From positions 1 through 5,112 of the forward strand of contig JANXSE010000427.1 of assembly GCA_025356695.1 (NCBI GenBank): a stretch of DNA of 5,112 bases. Direction: 5' to 3'. The notes below the pieces were generated by a model that saw only the letters and a list, made by a program, of their open reading frames with translations, ran no database searches and was not told where the DNA came from. This DNA comes from Betaproteobacteria bacterium (lineage in GTDB: Bacteria > Pseudomonadota > Gammaproteobacteria > Burkholderiales > SG8-41). Positions 1-4,782 of the stretch are shown piece after piece. How positions within the stretch are numbered: position 1 is the first letter of the stretch; each line of letters opens with the position of its first letter. The translations under genes and the position numbers were made by a program.

Positions 1-618
1 GGCACGCACAACGCGCGCGCCGTCATCGTTGCCTCCGGTGCAAGGTTGAAACGCCTCGGCGTGCCCGGCGAAATGGAATTCGAACACCGCGGCGTCTCGC
101 AATGCGCCGATTGCGATGGCCCGATGTATAAGGACGAGGAAGTCGTGGTGGTCGGCGGCGGCGACTCGGCGCTGCAGGAAGCATTGGTGCTGGCACATTT
201 CTGCAAGCGCGTGCACCTCGTGCACCGCGGCGCGAAATTCGGCGCACGGCAATCGTTCATCGACGCGGTTGCCGCGCAGCCGCTGATTCAAACACTATGG
301 AACACCACGGTCGAGGCGATCGAAGGTGAAGATATGGTGAAGAAGGTGCGCGTCAAAAGCGCCGACGGCAAAACCAGCGAAATCGCGGCGAGCGGCGTTT
401 TTGCGTACGTCGGCCTCGAACCGAATGTCGAATGCGTGCCGGCCGGGATCAAACGCGACGCCACGGGACGCCTGACCACCGACGCGTCACTGCAGACCTC
501 GCTCGCCGGAATATTTGCGGCGGGTGCGGTGCGCGCCGGCTGCGGCGGCAACCTGATCGATGCGCAGAAAGACGGTGAAGCCGCGGGTGCGGCGGCGGCC
601 AAATTGCTCGGCAAGTAG
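1..618 (+). CDS. Thioredoxin-reductase-like FAD/NAD(P) flavoprotein, 3' part
   Basis: The frame is open from base 1, so the gene is cut by the window edge; 205 residues are present and, against a family length of about 310-320, roughly 100 N-terminal residues with the first FAD-binding motif are missing. Visible are the end of the FAD domain (AVIVASGA, residues 7-14; RLGVPGE), the redox pair C35-A-D-C38, a dinucleotide-binding GGGDSA (52-57) and the C-terminal FAD motif GIFAAGAVRAG (170-180). Family members pass electrons from NAD(P)H through FAD to the CxxC and on to thioredoxin or a similar disulfide carrier in the cytosol. It is atypical: the usual FAATGD/FAAGD aspartate is A176, and the HRRxxFR stretch that holds the NADPH 2'-phosphate reads HRGAKFG (75-81). 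I therefore do not call it trxB. It precedes selC on the same strand by 47 bp, so a specialised role with another partner is possible. Confidence 0.9.
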   Translation, partial: GTHNARAVIVASGARLKRLGVPGEMEFEHRGVSQCADCDGPMYKDEEVVVVGGGDSALQEALVLAHFCKRVHLVHRGAKFGARQSFIDAVAAQPLIQTLWNTTVEAIEGEDMVKKVRVKSADGKTSEIAASGVFAYVGLEPNVECVPAGIKRDATGRLTTDASLQTSLAGIFAAGAVRAGCGGNLIDAQKDGEAAGAAAAKLLGK

Positions 619-665
619 CGGGCACGGCAGTACGCAGTTAACATCACGTTTCAGAACGAAACAAC

Positions 666-760
666 GGAAGGGAATCGCTCCCGGTGGGGCGGCCAGACTT
701 CAAACCTGGTAGGGGCTGTTTACAGTCCTGCGTGGGTTCGACTCCCACTCTCTTCCGCCA
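666..760 (+). tRNA. selC: tRNA-Sec (selenocysteine), anticodon TCA
   Basis: The sequence folds as a bacterial selenocysteine tRNA of 95 nt with CCA encoded (758-760). It has an 8-bp acceptor stem (666-673 with 749-756, one G.U), a 6-bp D stem with a 4-nt loop (676-681 with 686-691), anticodon loop CTTCAAA at 698-704 with TCA at 700-702, a 7-bp variable arm with a 4-nt loop (712-718 with 723-729) and a 5-bp T stem (732-736 with 744-748) around TTCGACT. The 8-bp acceptor, long D stem and long variable arm are the hallmarks that SelA and SelB recognise. It reads UGA as selenocysteine. One oddity is an A.C apposition (697/705) at the bottom of the anticodon stem. It is the last host gene before the prophage. 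Confidence 0.97.
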
Positions 761-807
761 TTTCCCGCAATGCCCGATTACCTGATCTTGTAGGGTGCGC
801 AGTGTAA

Positions 808-850
808 CGCGCCACATGGTTTGCGACCACGCGTCACATGGTTTGCAACC
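808..850. repeat. Two tandem 22-bp-period repeats, likely transposase end sites
   Basis: CGCGCCACATGGTTTGCGACC (minus its last base fits within 808-828) recurs at 830-850 as a near copy; 19 of 21 positions agree, with differences only at 812/834 and 825/847, and the shared core CACATGGTTTGC lies at 813-824 and 835-846. The spacing is exactly 22 bp. In Mu the right-end MuA sites R1 and R2 are adjacent 22-bp sites a few bases inside the terminus, so the geometry fits, though the sequence is not that of Mu. No third copy is visible nearby. Confidence 0.65.
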
Positions 851-883
851 TGTTAAAAACCGCGCATTCGGCGCTTTTTAACA
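851..883 (-). terminator. Terminator-like hairpin after the ATPase-GNAT gene
   Basis: TGTTAAAAA (851-859) and TTTTTAACA (875-883) are perfect inverted repeats around a GC-rich centre. Read on the minus strand, GCGC (874-871) can pair with GCGC (865-862) over a five-base loop, followed by GG and then five T, which is the form of an intrinsic terminator. It begins 7 bp after the stop codon of the last phage gene. Being symmetric in A and T, it could also work on the plus strand and shield the phage from readthrough out of selC. Confidence 0.65.
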
Positions 884-889
884 GCAGTT

Positions 890-2020
890 TTAGCCGCCTT
901 CAAGGCCCAAATAACGGAAGCCCTGCACCGCCCGAAAGTGGCCGCCGTATCCGCTGCCCGGCGCGTTCCAGCCGCCGTGCCGCGCGGCGCTCTTGGCGAG
1001 CGTCTGCATGCACCGGCCGCGGTGCTCGCCGTGCAGCTTGGCGCTGACCTGCGTCCACTTCGGATTGCGCCGCAGCGCGGCCGCGAGGCCGGGGTGCGAG
1101 GTGTGGAACAGCGTGCGCAGCGGCAGCTTGTAGCGGTTCTCGCCGCGCAGCCACATCTCGCACACGGCGTCGAGGAAGCGCACGCCGACGCCGGCGCCTT
1201 GCCACTCGGGCATCACCACCAGGCGGCAGGCACGCGCTTCGCACAGGCCCGGCCGCGTTGATACGGCGACGTGTGCCACGAGCTGCTTGTCGACCGTGGC
1301 GACGTAGTTGGTGGCGGCGATCATCTTCGGCATTTTCAGATAGTGATGCGGCTCAAACAGCGGCCAAAATCGCCAGTCGGTCTGATGGATTTCAAGTTCG
1401 AAGCGTGGCCGTCGCCAAAGTGACCTCCCTGAGTACGCACCGGTTGCGGTGTCGAATACCCAGTCAGGCTCGAGCCAGTCGATGATGTCGTAGTGGCAGG
1501 AAAGCAGAACACATTGCCCGCCGGTACGTCGCCATGCTTTTTGAAATGCGAGTGCGCCGATGCGGGCAATTTGCCGGTCGACAACGGACGTGAACTCGTC
1601 GATGACCACACGCGCCGGCGCGTCGCTGATAACGCGCGCCAGGTCAGCCCTGAAGCGCTCGCCGTTGGAGAGCACATGGTAAGGACGCAGCCACGAAGGC
1701 ACGCTGCCAAGGCCAACAGCCGCAAGCGCCGCGGTGACTTCATCGAAGGCCGCGCCGGGTGCTATCGCGTCGACGATCGGATGGCGCGTGGGCCAGTTCG
1801 GGCAGTACATCGCGCCAGCGCCCCACAACTGCGCGCCGATGCTCGACTTGCCAGAACCACTCGGCCCCACGATCAAGCCGAGCTTCCAGTTGGAGTCGTC
1901 GATCGGGATCTCGACAGACAAGTCGAAGTTGCATCCAGTCTCGACGTTGAAAAGTGATTTTACGCGGGCGGCTCGGTAGCTCTTGAAATCGCTGCAGCGG
2001 TGATGGACGTCGATCTTCAT
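890..2020 (-). CDS. ABC-type ATPase fused to a Mom-like GNAT acyltransferase domain
   Basis: This 376-residue protein has two parts. Residues 1 to about 200 are a soluble ABC ATPase with every catalytic motif: Walker A GPSGSGKSS (52-60), signature LSNGE (117-121), Walker B VVIDE with catalytic E142, D-loop SVVD (145-148) and switch H176. There are no membrane segments, so it is not a transporter subunit by itself. From about 210 to the end is a GNAT-like domain: HHY (225-227), the acyl-CoA-binding motif A VVMPEWQGAGVG (268-279), and a C-terminal HFRAVQGFRYLG (361-372). The HHY motif, the position after a Com-like gene and the place at a phage end point to the Mom family, whose Mu member modifies adenine in phage DNA against restriction. 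I chose ATG at 2020, which has AAGGTGG (2028-2034) 7 nt upstream and overlaps the previous stop by ATGA; a GTG at 2038 would add six residues. DNA modification is inferred; the ATPase role (DNA translocation, clamp or energy-dependent step) is unknown. Confidence 0.85.
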   Translation of the reverse strand: MKIDVHHRCSDFKSYRAARVKSLFNVETGCNFDLSVEIPIDDSNWKLGLIVGPSGSGKSSIGAQLWGAGAMYCPNWPTRHPIVDAIAPGAAFDEVTAALAAVGLGSVPSWLRPYHVLSNGERFRADLARVISDAPARVVIDEFTSVVDRQIARIGALAFQKAWRRTGGQCVLLSCHYDIIDWLEPDWVFDTATGAYSGRSLWRRPRFELEIHQTDWRFWPLFEPHHYLKMPKMIAATNYVATVDKQLVAHVAVSTRPGLCEARACRLVVMPEWQGAGVGVRFLDAVCEMWLRGENRYKLPLRTLFHTSHPGLAAALRRNPKWTQVSAKLHGEHRGRCMQTLAKSAARHGGWNAPGSGYGGHFRAVQGFRYLGLEGG

Positions 2021-2181
2021 ACGGTAACCACCTTGCACTCGTGCCCACGTCGAGACAGCACGCGATAAACAGTAGCCTGGTGGCGCTCGTTTTTACAGAT
2101 GACAACCACGCCGAACTGCTCGCGGTATTTGAAACCATTACGGCCGGGTATTGCCGGCTTTCTTCTTGTGGTGATGCCCAT
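2017..2181 (-). CDS. Small 54-residue phage protein between com and the ATPase-GNAT gene
   Basis: A short gene in a third frame, MGITTRRKPAIPGRNGFKYR and so on to CKVVTV. It has an ATG at 2181 preceded by a good ribosome-binding site AAGGA (2190-2194) with 8 nt spacing, overlaps the 3' end of the Com-like gene by 44 nt, and its TGA overlaps the ATG of the ATPase-GNAT gene (ATGA), so the three are probably translationally coupled. It fills almost the whole 117-nt space otherwise left between the two genes. The basic N-terminus (residues 1-20) is followed by a predicted strand-helix-strand pattern: FGVVVIC (23-29), a helix over NERHQATVYRVLSRRG (31-46), then CKVVTV (49-54). It reads like a real folded small protein. 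Function is unknown; a small subunit or adaptor for the modifying enzyme is a guess from position. Confidence 0.85.
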   Translation of the reverse strand: MGITTRRKPAIPGRNGFKYREQFGVVVICKNERHQATVYRVLSRRGHECKVVTV

Positions 2182-2341
2182 GCGTCTGATCCTTGTCGAT
2201 CGACGCTCGAGGGCGCTCGGGTGTGAGGCTCACGGCCTTCAGCGAATTGAGTGTCCCGCAGCGCGGGCACTTGATCTGTAACACCGAATATTCTGCTCGT
2301 GCAAGCAGTCGCGAGCAAGCCCCGCATCTGATTTCTTCCAA
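2138..2341 (-). CDS. com: Com-like zinc-finger translational regulator
   Basis: A 67-residue protein with two CxxC knuckles, C6-G-A-C9 and C25-P-R-C28, in the spacing and context of phage Mu Com (whose N-terminus also runs M-x-x-I-R-C-x-x-C). Mu Com is an RNA-binding zinc protein that unfolds the start region of mom mRNA and so switches on Mom synthesis late in infection. The tail is basic and His-rich (GHHHKKK near residues 55-61). I start it at TTG 2341, because GGGGG (2348-2352) sits 6 nt upstream and the length then matches Mu Com; TTG 2347 is the alternative and no ATG is available. The downstream gene begins inside it, as mom does inside com in Mu. A DNA-modification enzyme gene follows, which supports the call. 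Confidence 0.87.
   Translation of the reverse strand: MEEIRCGACSRLLARAEYSVLQIKCPRCGTLNSLKAVSLTPERPRASIDKDQTHGHHHKKKAGNTRP
2182..2206 (-). promoter_or_regulatory. Stem-loop burying the ribosome-binding site of the 54-residue gene
   Basis: On the minus strand GCGTC (2206-2202) pairs with GACGC (2186-2182) and GATC (2201-2198) with GATC (2191-2188), leaving a one-base bulge (A, 2187) and a six-base loop GACAAG (2197-2192). The 9-bp stem ends directly at the ATG (2181). The ribosome-binding site AAGGA (2194-2190) is half in the loop and half in the stem. In Mu, a hairpin over the mom start region represses translation until Com binds. The same design here suggests Com control of this gene and, through ATGA coupling, of the ATPase-GNAT enzyme. 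It also lies in the com coding sequence, so its bases serve both. Confidence 0.6.
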
Positions 2342-2379
2342 TCTCAACCCCCGCGTGATGCCGTGCTAGGCTCGCACCG

Positions 2380-2391
2380 CTCCGATCGGAG
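2380..2391. promoter_or_regulatory. 12-bp GATC-centred palindrome upstream of com
   Basis: CTCCGATCGGAG is a perfect 12-bp palindrome 38 bp upstream of the TTG start of the Com-like gene, in the non-coding gap after the tail genes. It may be an operator for the cassette promoter. In Mu the mom promoter is governed by GATC methylation and OxyR, but only one GATC is present here and no clear promoter hexamers can be matched to it, so the role is open. Confidence 0.35.
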
Positions 2392-2431
2392 TGGGTGGGC
2401 CTCGGCGAATCCGCAGGGAATTTGCGGTAGT

Positions 2432-2473
2432 AGTGGCGCGTCGCGTGCTCTAACACGCGGCGCGTCGCCCACT
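2432..2473. promoter_or_regulatory. Strong GC hairpin between the tail genes and com
   Basis: Bases 2435-2447 pair with 2454-2466 in a 13-bp stem (two G.T pairs) around loop CTCTAA; AGTGG (2432-2436) can alternatively pair with CCACT (2469-2473). It starts 7 bp past the stop of the 171-residue gene. In the minus (coding) direction no T run follows, so it is not a standard intrinsic terminator for the tail operon, while on the plus strand TTTTA follows it. It may attenuate or pause late transcription before com, or protect the tail mRNA 3' end. The rest of the 2342-2479 gap holds only a weak CCGCA/TGCGG inverted repeat (2411-2427) and the palindrome at 2380. Confidence 0.5.
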
Positions 2474-2479
2474 TTTATA

Positions 2480-2995
2480 TCAAACCGAACGATTTATAAA
2501 TTCTGTAATTTCGTGCTGCGTCGGCGGACCGTCGATCACGTCTAACACCGTTGTGGGCGCCTCGTGATCTTTCATCATCTGCCTGCGCTCCTTTGCCGTC
2601 GCGTCGATGAATCTGGCACGCGCGGCGCCCTCGATCCGCCTCATAAAACGGCGCTGCTCGTCCTCCATTACAAGTGCGCCGAGTTGCCCCGCCGACAATG
2701 CTTTCTGCGCAGCAAATTCAAATGCAGTGGCGCGGCACCGCTGAAATGCGTCGTCGGCCTCGTCTTCATCGCGTTGCAATGCTTCAGCGGCGCGCTGCGC
2801 GTTACCCGCCCCGACGACGGCAATCTGCGCGGCCGTCGCGATCGCGTCGATATCGGCTTTCTCTATTTCTGATTCGTCGATTTCCGACGTAATGCGCCCG
2901 TCCGCCCACGTAAAATACCGCCACGCCAACGGGTGTTGATCGGTCGCGGGAAAGTTGCATTCCCCACCATAATAAATAACGCGGATCGTGCTCAT
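2480..2995 (-). CDS. Hypothetical phage protein in tail-fibre-assembly position
   Basis: A 171-residue protein that I do not recognise. Residues 1 to about 40 (IRVIYYGGECNFPATDQHPLAWRYFTWADGRI) look like a small aromatic-rich beta domain; from about 42 to 145 the sequence is Ala, Glu, Arg and Gln rich, strongly charged and probably helical or coiled coil. The ATG at 2995 overlaps the tail fibre gene's TGA by ATGA, with GGGAG just upstream, so the two are translated together. Genes directly after a tail fibre gene often encode its assembly chaperone or a protein bound to the fibre, and that is the best guess here, but no chaperone motif is seen. A strong hairpin follows the gene. Confidence 0.8.
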   Translation of the reverse strand: MSTIRVIYYGGECNFPATDQHPLAWRYFTWADGRITSEIDESEIEKADIDAIATAAQIAVVGAGNAQRAAEALQRDEDEADDAFQRCRATAFEFAAQKALSAGQLGALVMEDEQRRFMRRIEGAARARFIDATAKERRQMMKDHEAPTTVLDVIDGPPTQHEITEFINRSV

Positions 2996-4782
2996 GCCAT
3001 GATCTCCCTGTTCTTCATGTAGCTCCCAAACGCGCCGCCATATTGGCGGCCGCCCGCGGCACCGTTGAAATTAAACGTCGTCGCGGTTTCTTTGCCCGCC
3101 CGCGTTTTAATGGTTGTAGAAGATGTGGTCGCAGCGACCATTCGATAAAGCCCCTTCAGAACGCCCCAGTAACCGCCTGCCGCCTGGATCAGGCCGCCGG
3201 AAACTGTAAGGGCATTCGCTGTGCTGTCTTGAAAGAGCGCCGCCGCGATTACGCCGGAAGCCGACGTTGAATAGCAAACGTTGTATTCCAGTTCGAGCAC
3301 GTTCACCGCACTCTTCGGCGTAATCGCGAGGCTCATGTACTGGTCACCCTCGGTGTTCTGCGGGATCGTATCGTCCTGCGGAATCGCCGCCGAACCGCTG
3401 GCGAAGGCGCCTGTGAACGTCGAAACCTCTTGCACCAATTGGCCCGGCAACGGGACGCTCGGGCCGAATAACTGAATCTTGCTCGGCGCGGTATTCCAGG
3501 TGCCTACGGTGGCGAGTGTGTATTCCAGATAGCCGATGATGCGCATCGCCTTCGAGGTGACGGCGGTGCCCGTATAGACAGTTTGGGCATTGTCAGCCGC
3601 ACCCGCGCCTCCCTCCGCTGTAGATGAGAGCAGGTCGTCATCCTTCAGGCCCATGATATTCGTGCCAGAAAGGCAATTCACCGCCCCGAGGCGCATCGTG
3701 CCGGCGTCATTGAAAAGCACAAGCCACAACCGGAAGGCGACACCGTTCGAAGCGCCCATGACAGAGCCGGACGACAGCACCAGGCTGTGCGCGGCCGTTA
3801 GCGCGATTGAGGTGTAATCGCCGGTGCCGGCCGTCGCATTACGAAACTTGACGATCAACGGATTTGCCGCTGAAAAGTCGTTGCCGTTTTTATCTTTCAA
3901 CGCGATGGTCTCCGCGCTGGAGGTGCGCGAGCAGACGACAGTCAGATTCTTCGGGTACCAATCGACGCCGATCGTCGAGTCTTCATCTGCCGAAAACGCG
4001 TTTCGTGTCGTGCCGGTGGCGATGCCGCCGGCGATGACTTTCAGCAACCGTGTCGCATCCGCGTTTGCCTTGACCAGCGCGCCGGCGTCCGAGAATGGCG
4101 AACTCGATGCCGCGAGCAACGCCGGGTCATCGAATGCGCTGATGACATTCGTCGCATCGCAATAGAGGACGGCGCGCTTACCCTGCGTGATGGCGATTCC
4201 TGTTCCCGCCGCCGGCTTAACCGCCAACGTAAATGCGCCGCTCGTTTGGTTGGAGAACACCCACGCGCGCGCGCGCGTGGGAACAATGACATTTATATTG
4301 CCGGTCAGCACGCCAGTGAATTCGAGAATATCGTTGCGCGCCTCAGCCGCCGTAAGCGTGACGTCCGTACCGCCGGCGACTGATTTCGACAGCCGGCCGG
4401 TTGCTGAATCGCGCTGCGACCGGCGGTCGAGAAACGTCGTGATCGAGCTCGCGCCCGTGGTGATTTCCGCGATCGGGTTCTTGTCGGCCGAGAAACCGAT
4501 ATTGTTTGCGCTGACGACGCCGGCGTCGGTGTATTCGACGTAATTCGTCACGCTGGCGGTGAGCAGCAGTGTGGCGTCTGCAATCGTCGTCAGCACGCCG
4601 TTGATCCAGCGCTGGCCGCCGTAATAAGCCCAGGTGAGGCCGGACCAAGCGGCGTTGCCTTTGGAGCCGTAAGGCGGCACCGGCGCGGAGGCGGCGACTT
4701 GTAAATCGTCGATCAGGCCATTGACGCGGGTGGGATAGTCGGTGTTACCGACGACGGGTTTACGCTGTGTTAAGTCGTTCAT
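2992..4782 (-). CDS. Phage tail fibre or receptor-binding tail protein
   Basis: A 596-residue protein rich in Ser, Thr, Ala, Gly and Asn with alternating beta-strand patterns and few charges, as in trimeric phage fibres. Residues 1-125 form an N-terminal attachment-like region with many aromatics (WAYYGGQRWINGVLTTIADA, 51-70). Residues about 130-216 hold a unit seen in many phage tail proteins, from LSKSVAGGTDVTLTAAEA through NQTSGAFTLAVK to LYCDATNV. Residues about 455-596 resemble a recurrent fibre head domain, with YMSLAITPKSAVNVLELEYNV, ALFQDSTANALTV and a Gly-rich FNGAAGGRQYGGAFGS close to the end. It would lie at the virion tail tip and bind the host surface. The ATG directly abuts the previous stop (TAAATG) and has GAGG five bases upstream. 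The family calls rest on sequence style remembered from phage tail proteins. Confidence 0.82.
   Translation of the reverse strand: MNDLTQRKPVVGNTDYPTRVNGLIDDLQVAASAPVPPYGSKGNAAWSGLTWAYYGGQRWINGVLTTIADATLLLTASVTNYVEYTDAGVVSANNIGFSADKNPIAEITTGASSITTFLDRRSQRDSATGRLSKSVAGGTDVTLTAAEARNDILEFTGVLTGNINVIVPTRARAWVFSNQTSGAFTLAVKPAAGTGIAITQGKRAVLYCDATNVISAFDDPALLAASSSPFSDAGALVKANADATRLLKVIAGGIATGTTRNAFSADEDSTIGVDWYPKNLTVVCSRTSSAETIALKDKNGNDFSAANPLIVKFRNATAGTGDYTSIALTAAHSLVLSSGSVMGASNGVAFRLWLVLFNDAGTMRLGAVNCLSGTNIMGLKDDDLLSSTAEGGAGAADNAQTVYTGTAVTSKAMRIIGYLEYTLATVGTWNTAPSKIQLFGPSVPLPGQLVQEVSTFTGAFASGSAAIPQDDTIPQNTEGDQYMSLAITPKSAVNVLELEYNVCYSTSASGVIAAALFQDSTANALTVSGGLIQAAGGYWGVLKGLYRMVAATTSSTTIKTRAGKETATTFNFNGAAGGRQYGGAFGSYMKNREIMA
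4260..4281. repeat. Perfect 22-bp palindrome with a CG alternating core
   Basis: Bases 4260-4281 read CCCACGCGCGC followed by its reverse complement. Inside it 4263-4278 is a 16-bp run of strict purine-pyrimidine alternation, mostly CG. It encodes residues 168-175 (PTRARAWV) of the tail fibre. The run could form Z-DNA or a cruciform and is slippage-prone, which in a fibre gene would shift the frame. Confidence 0.6.

Noticed and set aside
46..48. TTG at 46 as the start of the flavoprotein gene
   Set aside because: The frame is open to base 1 and the upstream residues (AVIVASGA) are conserved family sequence, so the gene is simply cut by the window.
648..662. Small inverted repeat GTTTC/GAAAC before selC
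   Set aside because: A 5-bp stem with no T run is too weak to call a terminator or operator.
735..760. The 3' end of tRNA-Sec as an attachment site for site-specific integration
   Set aside because: The second copy would be outside the window, no integrase is seen, and Mu-like end repeats 48 bp further on explain the boundary better.
938..1261. Plus-strand open frames opposite the ATPase-GNAT gene and the tail genes
   Set aside because: They are Arg, Ala and Pro rich mirror frames of GC-rich coding DNA without ribosome-binding sites or domains.
2021..2038. GTG at 2038 as the start of the ATPase-GNAT gene
   Set aside because: ATG at 2020 has AAGGTGG at a suitable distance and an ATGA overlap with the preceding gene; the GTG start would lie in front of that ribosome-binding site.
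1740..2456. A 238-residue open frame on the minus strand over com and the enzyme gene
   Set aside because: It overlaps three better supported genes in other frames, has no recognisable domain and an Arg, Ser and Pro rich composition typical of a shadow frame.
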